A DNA stretch of 64,000 nucleotides from Marinilactibacillus piezotolerans (GCF_900114235.1 NZ_FOSJ01000008.1:1-64000); one strand, 5' to 3'. Shown: positions 17,484 through 26,541, counted from the first letter of the stretch. The notes: a model not told the origin generated them from the letters alone. Translations and numbers: made by a program.

Positions 17484-17509
17484 GTGGGAGGTTAAGCCGT
17501 TAATACCAC
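17484..17509 (+). promoter_or_regulatory. Putative L1-binding leader hairpin before rplA
   Basis: GTGG (17484-17487) pairs with CCAC (17506-17509), with an inner TTAA-GCCG-TTAA hairpin. It shares GTGGGAG and CCAC with the rplK leader element. A weaker stem further up (about 17367-17413) is followed by a T-run at 17417-17423 and may partly terminate. Confidence 0.5.
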
Positions 17510-17527
17510 AACAAGGAGGAAATAATC

Positions 17528-18220
17528 ATGGCGAAGAAAAGTAAAAAATATTTAGCTGCTTTAGAAAAAGTAAACAGAGAACAATTATACGATGCTACTG
17601 AAGCGCTAGAATTAGTTAAAGAAATCGACTACGCTGGATTTGATGCATCTGTAGAAGTTGCATACCGTCTAGGAGTAGATCCTAAACAAGCTGATCAACA
17701 AATTCGTGGAGCAATGGTATTGCCGCACGGAACAGGTAAAACTTCAACAGTTGTTGTTTTCGCAAAAGGAGATCAAGCTAAAGCTGCAAAAGAAGCTGGA
17801 GCAGATTTCGTTGGCGATAGTGACTTAGTAGAAAAAGTTCAAGGTGGCTGGTTAGAGTTCGACGTTGTCGTAGCAGCCCCAGACATGATGGCTGAAGTTG
17901 GGAAATTAGGACGTATCTTAGGACCTAAAGGCTTAATGCCAAATCCTAAAACTGGTACAGTAACACCTGACGTAGTAAAAGCAGTCAATGATATCAAAGC
18001 TGGTCAAGTAACTTATCGTGTAGATCGTCAATCAAATATACATGTTCCAATTGGAAAAGTATCTTTTGACTTGAATAAATTACAAGAAAACCTTGCTGCA
18101 CTTCATGATACAATTGTTAAAGCGAAGCCTGCAAGCTCAAAAGGCGTTTACATCAAAAATATGGCTGTTGCCAGCACATTTGGCCCTGGTGTCAAAATTG
18201 ATCAAACAACAGTTAAATAA
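17528..18220 (+). CDS. rplA: 50S ribosomal protein L1
   Basis: This 230-aa protein forms the mobile stalk at the E-site and acts as translational repressor of its own operon in many bacteria. Recognisable stretches are [21 protein letters not shown], read in two parts around residues 47-67, and [17 protein letters not shown] near 128-144. The usual length is about 230 aa. CAAGGAGGA precedes the ATG. It is read together with rplK or from read-through. Confidence 0.97.
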   Translation: MAKKSKKYLAALEKVNREQLYDATEALELVKEIDYAGFDASVEVAYRLGVDPKQADQQIRGAMVLPHGTGKTSTVVVFAKGDQAKAAKEAGADFVGDSDLVEKVQGGWLEFDVVVAAPDMMAEVGKLGRILGPKGLMPNPKTGTVTPDVVKAVNDIKAGQVTYRVDRQSNIHVPIGKVSFDLNKLQENLAALHDTIVKAKPASSKGVYIKNMAVASTFGPGVKIDQTTVK

Positions 18221-18252
18221 TTCTAATATATTCTAAAAAAATCAATTAATTC

Positions 18253-18281
18253 TTGACCTGTGTAAGGTAGCTTGCTATACT
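18253..18281 (+). promoter_or_regulatory. Promoter for rplJ-rplL
   Basis: TTGACC (18253-18258), 17-bp spacer, TATACT (18276-18281). Confidence 0.8.
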
Positions 18282-18289
18282 TATGCAGG

Positions 18290-18483
18290 TTAAGCAATTA
18301 ACTAAACATTGATGATTAAAAGTAAATAGATTCTACATCTTGATTTTGTAGAAGAAATTACTAGATTATACCGAAGACAGTATGTGGCGTAAGCCTTAAT
18401 AATCATACCGAGGATAATTGTGATGTATGTATACATTAAACACACAATCCCTCATTGTCTACGGAGACATGGGGTTTTTTTAT
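18290..18483 (+). promoter_or_regulatory. L10 leader RNA
   Basis: The long structured leader before rplJ holds the ACCGAAGACAGTATG and GGCGTAAGCC segments and ends in a hairpin with a T-run. This corresponds to the L10(L12)4-responsive leader known from Firmicutes. Binding of the L10 complex is expected to favour the terminator and shut off rplJL. The assignment rests on position and architecture. Confidence 0.8.
18448..18483 (+). terminator. Attenuator hairpin of the L10 leader
   Basis: A CCCTCATTGTCT arm pairs imperfectly with AGACATGGGG around loop ACGG, followed by seven T residues. Confidence 0.8.
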
Positions 18484-18521
18484 TGCCCTTATCAATTAAT
18501 TGATCAGGAGGTGAAACATCA

Positions 18522-19028
18522 ATGAGCAAAGCAAGTGTTTTAGCACAAAAAGAAGAATTAGTACAAGATATTACTAAAAAATTCCAAGATGCATCAGCAG
18601 TAGTCGTAGTTGACTATCGTGGATTGACTGTGGAACAAGTAACTGAATTGCGTAAACAATTACGTGAAGCTGGAATCGAAATGCGCGTATTGAAAAATAC
18701 AATGCTTCGTCGTGCGGCAGTAGCAGCGGGACTAGAAGGACTAGAAGACGTCTTCAAAGGACCTACAGCTGTAGCATTCAGTAATGAAGAAGTAGTAGCA
18801 CCTGCAAAAATTATTGCAGAATTTGCTAAAGATGCAGAAGCTTTAGAAATTAAAGGTGGCGTATTAGAAGGAAGAGTTGCAAGTGTTGAAGATATCAACA
18901 AAATTGCAAAACTACCAAGTCGCGAAGGTTTACTTTCTATGTTACTATCTGTACTTCAAGCACCAGTTCGAAACACTGCATTGGCAATCAAAGCAGTGGC
19001 AGAGAAGAAAGAAGAGGAAGCAGCTTAA
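18522..19028 (+). CDS. rplJ: 50S ribosomal protein L10
   Basis: This 168-aa stalk-base protein binds 23S rRNA near L11 and carries L7/L12 dimers on its C-terminal helix. The N-terminal domain includes [20 protein letters not shown], and LKNTMLRRA is a conserved rRNA contact. The Ala/Glu-rich end ([10 protein letters not shown]) is the L12-binding tail. ATG follows CAGGAGGTG. It is controlled by the L10 leader directly upstream. Confidence 0.97.
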   Translation: MSKASVLAQKEELVQDITKKFQDASAVVVVDYRGLTVEQVTELRKQLREAGIEMRVLKNTMLRRAAVAAGLEGLEDVFKGPTAVAFSNEEVVAPAKIIAEFAKDAEALEIKGGVLEGRVASVEDINKIAKLPSREGLLSMLLSVLQAPVRNTALAIKAVAEKKEEEAA

Positions 19029-19118
19029 TTTCCAGTACGGAAATGCCTACTCTAGAGATTTATATGCAGTATCATTTAATTAAAAAAAAACAACTATTAA
19101 ATTGGAGGAAAATATAAA

Positions 19119-19484
19119 ATGGCATTAGATATTGAAAAAATCATTGCTGACTTGAAAGAGTCTACAATCGTTGAATTAAACGACTTAGTTAGTGCAATCG
19201 AAGAAGAATTTGGCGTTGAAGCAGCAGCACCAGTTGCAGCTGCAGGAGCAGCAGAAGGTGCTGCAGAAGAACAAACTGAATTTACAGTTGAATTAACAAG
19301 TGCTGGATCTGCTAAAATTAAAGTAATCAAAGCAGTTCGTGAAGCTACTGGTCTTGGCTTGAAAGAAGCTAAAGCATTAGTTGATGGCGCTCCTTCAGCA
19401 ATTAAAGAAGGCGTTTCTAAAGAAGAAGCTGAAGAACTTAAAGCTAAAATCGAAGAAGCTGGCGGATCTGTAGAAGTTAAATAA
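19119..19484 (+). CDS. rplL: 50S ribosomal protein L7/L12
   Basis: This 121-aa dimeric stalk protein recruits translational GTPases. The N-terminal dimerisation helices are followed by an Ala/Gly-rich hinge (about residues 37-52) and the conserved globular domain with [21 protein letters not shown] good TTGGAGGA site precedes the ATG. A terminator follows, so the rplJL unit ends here and the accessory block begins. Confidence 0.97.
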   Translation: MALDIEKIIADLKESTIVELNDLVSAIEEEFGVEAAAPVAAAGAAEGAAEEQTEFTVELTSAGSAKIKVIKAVREATGLGLKEAKALVDGAPSAIKEGVSKEEAEELKAKIEEAGGSVEVK

Positions 19485-19543
19485 TTTAACTCTACTGTGC
19501 TAGTTACTGGTTGTAAAAGAGTCAGTGAATTGACTTGCTCACA

Positions 19544-19594
19544 AAAAAGTATCTCTATTTTGATTTTCTAATCAAAATGGTGGATGCTTTTTTT
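19544..19594 (+). terminator. Intrinsic terminator after rplL
   Basis: The upper stem ATTTTGATT (19557-19565) pairs with AATCAAAAT (19570-19578) around TTCT. The lower stem is imperfect (AGTATC with GGATGCT), followed by seven T residues. Confidence 0.85.
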
Positions 19595-19778
19595 GTTTTC
19601 TAAGGTAAAAAATCAAGAATTATTGGCAATTATATGGCAATTTCATGCTAATTGTACAGGAAACCTATTAAAAGGGAATCGAATCTGTTAAAATGTTTTT
19701 TTGAAGAGGATAAAACTCTTTTTGATTTAAATGTTAGATGCATACCAGTATTTGTGAAATGCAAAGGAGAATTAAGAA

Positions 19779-20969
19779 ATGAGTAACGACAAAAATGTGC
19801 AGCGGATAGACTATGGTATTATTCTGACTGTTATGCTTCTTGGATTATTTAGTATCGTTATGATTTACTCAACGACCGCACTTATGGAAGATGCTGGAAT
19901 TAGACCTACAATCATGCAAATTGCTTGGTATGTTTTAGGAGCTGTTGCAGTAGCCATTATTATGCAGTTTGATTCTGAACAGTTATGGAAAATGACAACT
20001 TATTTGTATATAGCGGGTATCATATTGCTGATTTTAACAACATTACTGTATGATAGACAACTACAAGCCGCTACAGGAGCAAGATCTTGGATTAGAATCC
20101 CAGCCGTTGGGACTGTCCAGCCATCAGAATTCGTTAAGATACCTTATATACTGATGTTATCTAAAATTGTGACCAGACATAACAATTATTACAATTATCG
20201 AGATTATGCAAGTGATTTTAAACTAATAGGAAAATTAACGCTTTTTGCTGCTATACCATCTGCCTTAGTGTTATTTCAGAATGACTTAGGTACAACGCTT
20301 GTATACCTAGCTGTTTTCGTTGGAATAATTTTACTGTCTGGAATCAAATGGCAAATCTTGCTTCCAGCTTTTACTTTAGTTGCAGGTGCTGGGATTACGT
20401 TAATACTATTAGTAACGTATAATCGTGAATTACTCATACAGATGGGATTTGGCGGATATCAGCTTGCGCGTATAGAAACTTGGCTGAATCCATATCAGGA
20501 TACTTCTAATGCTGCATATCAGATTACTCAAGTATTTAAAGCGATTGGATCCGGCGGAATATTTGGTAAAGGTCTGGGTGTCACTGAAGTCAATATCCCG
20601 GTTAGAGAATCAGATATGATCTTCTCAACTGTAGGTGAAAATTTTGGATTTGTTGGTGGCGCAATACTCATATTGACTTATTTCGTTTTGATTTATCATA
20701 TGGTTAAAATTGTTTATGATACCAAAAATGAATTCTATGCTTATATTGCAACAGGCGTTATCATGATGATTGCCTTCCATGTGCTGGAAAACATTGGAAT
20801 GAGTGTAGGCTTGCTTCCTATGACGGGCATCCCATTACCATTTATTTCTCAAGGGGGATCTTCTTTACTAGGCAATATGATGGCGATAGGGTTGCTGATG
20901 TCCATGCGCTATCACCACAAATCGTATTTCTTTTCCGGAGACGGAGAAGAATTTCATTCAGGTGCATAA
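19779..20969 (+). CDS. SEDS-family peptidoglycan polymerase, RodA-like
   Basis: This 396-aa membrane protein with about ten transmembrane helices belongs to the RodA/FtsW/SpoVE glycosyltransferases that polymerise lipid II. Signatures are GARSWIRIP...VQPSEFVK near residues 89-112, NDLGTT near 168, and RESDMIFSTVGENFG carrying the catalytic-type Asp. The end carries PFISQGGSSL. It looks more like RodA than the next gene. AAAGGAG lies ahead of the ATG. I see no class B PBP gene beside it, so its partner is elsewhere. Confidence 0.9.
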   Translation: MSNDKNVQRIDYGIILTVMLLGLFSIVMIYSTTALMEDAGIRPTIMQIAWYVLGAVAVAIIMQFDSEQLWKMTTYLYIAGIILLILTTLLYDRQLQAATGARSWIRIPAVGTVQPSEFVKIPYILMLSKIVTRHNNYYNYRDYASDFKLIGKLTLFAAIPSALVLFQNDLGTTLVYLAVFVGIILLSGIKWQILLPAFTLVAGAGITLILLVTYNRELLIQMGFGGYQLARIETWLNPYQDTSNAAYQITQVFKAIGSGGIFGKGLGVTEVNIPVRESDMIFSTVGENFGFVGGAILILTYFVLIYHMVKIVYDTKNEFYAYIATGVIMMIAFHVLENIGMSVGLLPMTGIPLPFISQGGSSLLGNMMAIGLLMSMRYHHKSYFFSGDGEEFHSGA

Positions 20970-21009
20970 TAAAATGGAAGTTAAAAATAGGTAAGGGGGA
21001 GTTGCTGAG

Positions 21010-22164
21010 ATGTTAAAAGATAGATTGAAGCACGTAGATAAATATCTTGTAATTCCCTTTTTGATATTATCATTGTTCAGTATTGTAATGGTATATAGTG
21101 CAAGTAGTTATGTGGCTTTGCAGGAGTATGGGAATCCTCAATTTTATTTTATTAGACAATTCATGTTTGTGGGGCTGGGATTATTATTTGCTTTTGCAGG
21201 ATTTATCTTTCCCTTTAGATTACTTAAAAAGAAAAAGTTCGTTATGCTGGTCGTTTTAGCAATCATCGTAACCTTAATGCTCTTGCTTATTTTCGGTAGA
21301 GAGATCAATGGAGCAAAAGGATGGATTGAAACCCCCTTATTCAATATCCAGCCAGCTGAATTTGCAAAACTGATCGTCATTTGGTATTTATCGTATATCT
21401 TATCAAAAAAACAACATGTTATTGCGAATGATTTTTGGAATTCAATTATGGCGCCAAGCATATTAGTTGGATTTATTGTTGCATTGATACTGATTCAGCC
21501 GGATACGGGTTCAGCGGTTGTTATTTTAGGAATTAGCATCATTTTGTTATTTTCAAGTGGTGTTTCTGCAAGGCTTGGCTTACTCTTTGGTTTTTCAGGA
21601 ACAGTATTTTTATTTGGAATATTAGAAATTGTTAGGCGCTTCGGTGAAAGCTTACCATTCTTAAAAGACTATCAATATCAGCGGTTTCTGGCTTTTTGGG
21701 ATCCGTTTGCCTTGGCGGAAGGTGCTGGATTACAGCTTGTTCAGTCCTATTATGCATTAAGCAGAGGTGGAGTCTTTGGAGTTGGAATCGGTAATAGTGT
21801 CCAAAAAACTGGTTATCTTCCGGAGCCATATACTGATTTTATTCTATCAATTACTGGAGAAGAATTAGGACTTTTAGGAATTTTATTTGTTTTAGGACTA
21901 GCGACTTTAATGATTTCTAGAATGTATCTAATCGGAATCCGCTCTAAAAAAAGTTTTGAATCTATGATGTGTATCGGTATTGCTACGCTATTTTTGATAC
22001 AAGCTACAATCAACGTAGGTGGCGTAATTGGACTCTTGCCGATTTCTGGGATGACTTTCCCGTTATTAAGTTATGGAGGATCTAGTATGCTGATTTTATC
22101 TGCATCTGTAGGTTTAGTTGCAAATGTGTCGGCTAGAGCTAATCTAGAAAGAAAACTGAAATAA
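21010..22164 (+). CDS. SEDS-family peptidoglycan polymerase, FtsW/RodA-like
   Basis: This second SEDS protein has 384 aa and about ten membrane segments. The motifs are AKGWIETPLFNIQPAEFAKL near 97-116, QPDTGSA, YLPEPYTDFILSITGEELG with the catalytic-type Asp, and PLLSYGGSS near the C-terminus. The last three resemble FtsW. It starts 41 bases after the RodA-like gene (GGGGGAG site), so the two are probably cotranscribed. Their arrangement suggests paired or duplicated elongation/division polymerases. I cannot decide which one serves division. Confidence 0.9.
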   Translation: MLKDRLKHVDKYLVIPFLILSLFSIVMVYSASSYVALQEYGNPQFYFIRQFMFVGLGLLFAFAGFIFPFRLLKKKKFVMLVVLAIIVTLMLLLIFGREINGAKGWIETPLFNIQPAEFAKLIVIWYLSYILSKKQHVIANDFWNSIMAPSILVGFIVALILIQPDTGSAVVILGISIILLFSSGVSARLGLLFGFSGTVFLFGILEIVRRFGESLPFLKDYQYQRFLAFWDPFALAEGAGLQLVQSYYALSRGGVFGVGIGNSVQKTGYLPEPYTDFILSITGEELGLLGILFVLGLATLMISRMYLIGIRSKKSFESMMCIGIATLFLIQATINVGGVIGLLPISGMTFPLLSYGGSSMLILSASVGLVANVSARANLERKLK

Positions 22165-22173
22165 AATAACTGA

Positions 22174-22206
22174 AAGGTCATATTTTTACGATATGGCCTT
22201 TTTTGT
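22174..22206 (+). terminator. Intrinsic terminator after the SEDS pair
   Basis: AAGGTCATAT (22174-22183) pairs with ATATGGCCTT (22191-22200, one G-U), followed by a T-run. Confidence 0.88.
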
Positions 22207-22256
22207 GGTTTTCTTTATAATGGAGATAAACCCATTAAATTAAAGGAGTTTTGATT

Positions 22257-22742
22257 GTGAAATACTATATTAAACAAAAAGTGTTTTCGCTCAAAGAGCA
22301 GTTTACAGTTAAAAATGAAGATGAGCAAGATGCCTACTATGTAGAAGGGAAACTTTTCACACTCGGAAGTAAATTACATATTTACAATACAAATAATGAA
22401 GAAATCTTGTACATTGAACAGAAAATCTGGAGATTTCTTCCGGAATTCGATATTTATCAACAAGGAGAACTTGTCGCAACAATCAAAAAAGAATTTAGAT
22501 TTTTTAAAAATGATTATTCTATCAATGGACCGGATTGGGATATAGAGGGGTCAGTCATGGCTCATGATTATGTAATCAGGGAACGGGAAAAAGTAGTCGC
22601 AGATATCAGTAAAAAGTGGTTGTCTTGGGGAGATTCTTATGCGATCGATATTCAAGATAACAGTCAGAAAGAATTATTATTGCGAGCCGTTATCGTTATA
22701 GATTGTGTGATTTCCGCCAGCAGGAAGCAAGGATCTTCCTGA
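22257..22742 (+). CDS. LURP-one-related (YxjI/Tubby-like) protein
   Basis: This 161-aa protein has the beta-strand-rich pattern of LURP-one/Tubby-like barrels: YYIKQKVFSLKEQFTV, then YVEGKLFTLGSKLHIYN and EEILYIEQK. The family is widespread in Firmicutes, possibly membrane-phospholipid associated, and its role is unproven. I prefer GTG 22257, 9 bases after AAAGGAG; TTG 22251 is only 3 bases from the site. An 11-base direct repeat (GCAGGAAGCAA at 22720 and 22749) spans the stop codon. Confidence 0.85.
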   Translation: MKYYIKQKVFSLKEQFTVKNEDEQDAYYVEGKLFTLGSKLHIYNTNNEEILYIEQKIWRFLPEFDIYQQGELVATIKKEFRFFKNDYSINGPDWDIEGSVMAHDYVIREREKVVADISKKWLSWGDSYAIDIQDNSQKELLLRAVIVIDCVISASRKQGSS

Positions 22743-22781
22743 TAAACGGCAGGAAGCAAATTCAGGTCGCTCAATTTTAGG

Positions 22782-22810
22782 TTGCAACCTACTATTAAAA
22801 TTGCTACAAT
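22782..22810 (+). promoter_or_regulatory. Promoter for the uracil permease gene
   Basis: TTGCAA (22782-22787), 17-bp spacer, TACAAT (22805-22810). The transcript would start just before the PyrR element. Confidence 0.75.
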
Positions 22811-22824
22811 AACTAAAGCAAAAC

Positions 22825-23003
22825 TCCTTTAAATTTTACCCTGTGAGGTAAAAAAGGATGGAAAGCTTTATATCATTACTTTTCTCCCTCAACTATAATT
22901 AGGCAAACTGATTTATAGAAATGTCTGAAGAGTAGAGGCGAAGAGTAGGCGATTTCCATCGAATTTCTAGGTCCTTTTGCATAAAAGCAAAGGGTATTTT
23001 TTT
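22825..23003 (+). promoter_or_regulatory. PyrR-binding attenuator upstream of pyrP
   Basis: The anti-antiterminator hairpin has lower stem TCCTT/AAGGA, upper stem TTTTACC (22834-22840) with GGTAAAA (22847-22853), and loop CTGTGA, which fits the PyrR-binding consensus (CCNGNGAGGY core). Downstream, CCTTTTGC (22973-22980) pairs with GCAAAGGG (22987-22994) before seven T residues. PyrR bound with UMP should free this terminator and stop transcription when pyrimidines are plentiful. Confidence 0.88.
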
Positions 23004-23055
23004 ACGAAAAATTAAGGAAATACCTAATCTTACAACGGGGAAGGAAAGATAGTGA

Positions 23056-24348
23056 ATGGCAGTACAAAAGCAATCATTGATATTAGATATAGAAGATAAA
23101 CCGGCTTTAGGAACAGGGTTATTTTTAAGTTTACAACACGTTTTTGCAATGTTCGGGGCAACGATTCTAGTTCCAATCTTACTAGGGTTACCAGTATCCG
23201 TAGCTCTTTTGGCTAGTGGAGTAGGAACAATTATTTATCAGATCGCAACTAAAGCGAAAGTTCCTGTATACTTAGGTTCGTCATTTGCCTATATTGCAGC
23301 CATGCAAATTGCGATTGAACAGATGGGTGGGGACATCAGTGCAGCTCAAACAGGTATTGTATTAGTTGGACTGACATATATTCTTATTGCTGGGTTAGTT
23401 AAAGTTATAGGTACAAGATGGATCGACCATTTACTTCCGCCTATTGTGATTGGTCCGATGATCATGGTAATTGGTTTGGGTCTTGCTGGCAATGCTGTCC
23501 AAAATGCAGGTTTTGTAGCGGACTCGGATTGGAGAAACATCATAATAGCTATCTCTACATTCTTGATTACAGCATTCATTAATACTAAAGCAAAAGGATT
23601 TTTCAAAATCATTCCTTTTCTAACAGGGATTATAGCTGGATACCTTATTGCTGTTGTACTGGGAATAGTAGACTTTAACCCAGTTTTGGAAGCAAAATGG
23701 TTAGCTTTTCCAGAAATTTATCTACCATTCGAAAATAGTACATTCAATTCTTATCATTTCTATTTTGGTCCTGAGACATGGGCGATTCTACCAATTGTTT
23801 TAGTAACGATTGCTGAACATATTGGGGACCATACTGTTTTAGGGAAGATTGTTGATCGACCATTTTTGAAAAAACCTGGTCTGTCTAGAACTCTAATTGG
23901 AGATGGTGCTGCGACAGCTGTTTCAGCGTTTTTCGGAGGTCCTGCTAATACTACTTATGGAGAAAATACTGGTGTAATCGGTATGACTCGGGTAGCTTCT
24001 GTCTCTGTTATCCGAAATGCCGCATTTATCGCCATTGGGTTAAGCTTTTTAGGAAAATTCACAGCGTTGATTTCAACAATTCCCAATGCCGTTTTAGGAG
24101 GAATGTCGATCCTTCTTTATGGAGTTATCGCAAGTAATGGTTTGAAGGTCATGATTGAGGATAAGGTTGATTTTAATCAGTCACGAAATTTAATAATTGC
24201 TAGTTCGATGCTAGTCGTTGGGTTAGGCGGAGCAGTTTTAGATTTTGCAGGTATTGTTACACTTTCTGGTACGGCATTGAGTGCTATTACCGGGGTTATT
24301 TTGAATCAGATTCTTCCTCGAGAAGAACCTTTTGAAGCAGAAATTTAA
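23056..24348 (+). CDS. pyrP: Uracil permease (NCS2 family)
   Basis: This 430-aa proton-coupled nucleobase transporter has about 12-14 membrane segments. Hallmarks are LFLSLQHVFAMFGATILVP at the start of the membrane region, VTIAEHIGDH near residue 254 (substrate-binding Glu/His) and FGGPANTTYGENTGVIG. The uracil specificity is supported by the PyrR attenuator ahead of it. The start is ATG 23056 after GGGGAAGGAAAG. It forms its own transcription unit, closed by a terminator at 24363. Confidence 0.95.
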   Translation: MAVQKQSLILDIEDKPALGTGLFLSLQHVFAMFGATILVPILLGLPVSVALLASGVGTIIYQIATKAKVPVYLGSSFAYIAAMQIAIEQMGGDISAAQTGIVLVGLTYILIAGLVKVIGTRWIDHLLPPIVIGPMIMVIGLGLAGNAVQNAGFVADSDWRNIIIAISTFLITAFINTKAKGFFKIIPFLTGIIAGYLIAVVLGIVDFNPVLEAKWLAFPEIYLPFENSTFNSYHFYFGPETWAILPIVLVTIAEHIGDHTVLGKIVDRPFLKKPGLSRTLIGDGAATAVSAFFGGPANTTYGENTGVIGMTRVASVSVIRNAAFIAIGLSFLGKFTALISTIPNAVLGGMSILLYGVIASNGLKVMIEDKVDFNQSRNLIIASSMLVVGLGGAVLDFAGIVTLSGTALSAITGVILNQILPREEPFEAEI

Positions 24349-24362
24349 ATACTATTTTAGTG

Positions 24363-24393
24363 AAAAGAAGTTGCAGAAGCATCTTCTTTTTTT
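24363..24393 (+). terminator. Intrinsic terminator after pyrP
   Basis: AAAAGAAG pairs with CTTCTTTT, with an inner TGC/GCA and loop AGAA, followed by T residues. Confidence 0.85.
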
Positions 24394-24421
24394 ATTTTTT
24401 GATAAAAAATAGTAATACTTT

Positions 24422-24449
24422 TTGATATTTTTTTTAATTGCGGTAAAAT
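24422..24449 (+). promoter_or_regulatory. Probable promoter for fumC
   Basis: TTGATA (24422-24427), 16-bp spacer, TAAAAT (24444-24449), about 100 bases before the fumC start. Confidence 0.55.
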
Positions 24450-24549
24450 GAAAAGTAACTTCAGAATAGTATATTTATTTAATGGAAAAATAGTAGGCAG
24501 AGGAAATTCACCATATGTTTTAAAAATGACTTAGAAAGTGTGCAAATAA

Positions 24550-25917
24550 ATGATGGAAAGAATCGAATCAGATACTTTAGGAGAAATTCGGATAGCTGCC
24601 TCAAAAAAATGGGGTGCGCAGACGCAGAGAAGTTTGAAAAATTTTCCAATTGGAAAAGAAAAGATGCCGTTAGAACTCATCCAGGCATTTGGATTGATTA
24701 AAAAAGCAGCTGCTCTAACAAATTCGGAGCTTGAGTTATTAGATTGGGATAAGGCGGAAGCTATATCAGATGTATGTGATGAGCTGATTTGGGGCATGTT
24801 AGATGAAGAGTTTCCTTTGTCTGTATGGCAGACTGGTAGTGGAACGCAGACGAACATGAATTTAAATGAAGTTATATCATATGTCTGTAACGAAGAAAAA
24901 CAGCAAAAGAATTGGCTACATCCAAATGATGATGTTAATAAAAGCCAAAGTTCAAATGACACATTTCCCACAGCAATGCAAATAGCTGTAGTATTAAAAG
25001 TTAAAGAACGCTTACTGCCAGTTTTAGAAAAAGTTAAAGAGACACTGGCTGGATTATCAGATGTTTACAAAGATACACTCAAAATCGGGCGAACTCATTT
25101 GCAGGATGCTACACCTATGACGTTTGGTCAGGAAATAAGCGGCTGGCTAACAATGCTGGAATATAACGAGAGAATGCTAAACGATGCACTTAAGTGGATG
25201 TATGAATTACCATTAGGTGGAACAGCGGTAGGTACTGGATTGAATACAGATCCTGATTTTCCGGAAAAAGCTATTCAAATGATGAAACGTTGGACTAATG
25301 AACCTTTTGTACAAAAAGAAAATAAGTTTCACGGATTATCTAGTAAAGATCAGTTTGTTTTTTTTCATGGGGCATTAAAAGCACTGGCTGCGAATGTCAT
25401 GAAAATGGCTAATGATATCAGATGGCTGGCAAGCGGTCCTCGTACAGGGTTCTCAGAAATTACTTTACCTGCCAATGAACCTGGCAGTTCAATCATGCCT
25501 GGAAAAGTAAACCCTACGCAGATTGAAGCGTTAACGATGGTTTGCGTACAGGTCATGGGAAACGATACTACAGTTGGTATAGCGGCATCTCAGGGGAATT
25601 TTGAATTGAATGTTTATATGCCAGTGATTATCTATAATACTATACAATCGATTACTCTTTTAGCAGATAGTCTAGACAGTTTCAATCAGCGTTGTCTGAT
25701 AGGACTGAAAGCAGATAAAAAGCAAATGAAACAATATGTTGATCGGTCATTGATGCTGGTTACCGCGCTTGCACCAGTCATCGGTTATGATAGAGCGAGC
25801 CAGTGCGCTAAACAAGCTTATGAACAAAGTAAAACATTGAAGGAAGTTGTTTTGAGTTCCGGCCTTTTATCAGAAAAAGATTTTGATAAGTACACAGACC
25901 CTAGAAAGATGGTATAA
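24550..25917 (+). CDS. fumC: Fumarate hydratase, class II
   Basis: This 455-aa homotetrameric, iron-free fumarase interconverts fumarate and L-malate. The active-site loop GSSIMPGKVNPTQ near residue 320 is the superfamily signature. TGSGTQTNMNLNEV and GRTHLQDATPMT are further class II motifs, and the length is typical. Two ATG codons are adjacent (24550, 24553) and the ribosome site (AGAAAGTG) is weak. A ybxB-like gene follows 6 bases later. It may support a partial TCA branch or fumarate metabolism; neighbours give no further clue. Confidence 0.95.
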   Translation: MMERIESDTLGEIRIAASKKWGAQTQRSLKNFPIGKEKMPLELIQAFGLIKKAAALTNSELELLDWDKAEAISDVCDELIWGMLDEEFPLSVWQTGSGTQTNMNLNEVISYVCNEEKQQKNWLHPNDDVNKSQSSNDTFPTAMQIAVVLKVKERLLPVLEKVKETLAGLSDVYKDTLKIGRTHLQDATPMTFGQEISGWLTMLEYNERMLNDALKWMYELPLGGTAVGTGLNTDPDFPEKAIQMMKRWTNEPFVQKENKFHGLSSKDQFVFFHGALKALAANVMKMANDIRWLASGPRTGFSEITLPANEPGSSIMPGKVNPTQIEALTMVCVQVMGNDTTVGIAASQGNFELNVYMPVIIYNTIQSITLLADSLDSFNQRCLIGLKADKKQMKQYVDRSLMLVTALAPVIGYDRASQCAKQAYEQSKTLKEVVLSSGLLSEKDFDKYTDPRKMV

Positions 25918-25923
25918 ATAAAT

Positions 25924-26529
25924 ATGAGTGATCATTACTATACAAATTCTCCTCAATCAAAAAATCAGCCCCAGTCGTGGACTGCTGAATTAAGAGGATA
26001 CAAATTGGCTTTCACTACTGATTCCGGTGTTTTTTCAAAAGAACGAGTGGATTATGGAACGCAAGTGCTGCTGAATGCTGTCGAACTGGCTGACTATCCC
26101 GCAGGAAAGCTGCTAGACGTAGGATGTGGATACGGTCCTCTTGGATTGACACTGGCAAAACTTGATCCTTCAAGAAGTGTGGAGATGGTAGATATCAACG
26201 AAAGAGCTCTGGCGCTGGCACAAAAAAATGCAGCTGACAATCAAATTGAAAATGTATCTATTTATGCTTCATCACTTTACGAAAACGTCAGACACCAAGA
26301 GTTTGCGGGAGTTTTCTCTAACCCACCTATCCGAGCAGGAAAAAAAACTGTTCATGCCGTACTCGAAGAAGCGAGCCTTCATTTGAAAAAAGGCGGCTAT
26401 TTAACGATTGTTATCCAGAAAAAACAAGGGGCGCCTAGTGCACAGAAAAAAATGGAGACAGTGTTCGGGAATGTGGAAAGAATTTCATTAGATAGTGGAT
26501 ATTGGATTCTTCAATCGCAAAAGAAATAA
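25924..26529 (+). CDS. ybxB: Class I methyltransferase, RsmC/YbxB-like
   Basis: This 201-aa S-adenosylmethionine-dependent methyltransferase resembles 16S rRNA G1207 enzymes. Motif I is LLDVGCGYGPLGLTLA (about residues 63-78), the acidic VDINERA follows, and SNPPIRAG supplies the NPP catalytic motif near 135. In Bacillus ybxB occupies the same site, between rplL and rpoB. The ribosome site is poor and the fumC gap is 6 bases, which suggests coupled translation. rRNA as substrate is inferred from the family. Confidence 0.87.
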   Translation: MSDHYYTNSPQSKNQPQSWTAELRGYKLAFTTDSGVFSKERVDYGTQVLLNAVELADYPAGKLLDVGCGYGPLGLTLAKLDPSRSVEMVDINERALALAQKNAADNQIENVSIYASSLYENVRHQEFAGVFSNPPIRAGKKTVHAVLEEASLHLKKGGYLTIVIQKKQGAPSAQKKMETVFGNVERISLDSGYWILQSQKK

Positions 26530-26541
26530 AAATTGATGTAT

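Noticed and set aside
22720-22759. Direct repeat GCAGGAAGCAA flanking the end of the LURP-one gene as an insertion footprint
   Set aside because: Only 18 bases lie between the two copies and nothing mobile is present. A small local duplication is the simpler reading.
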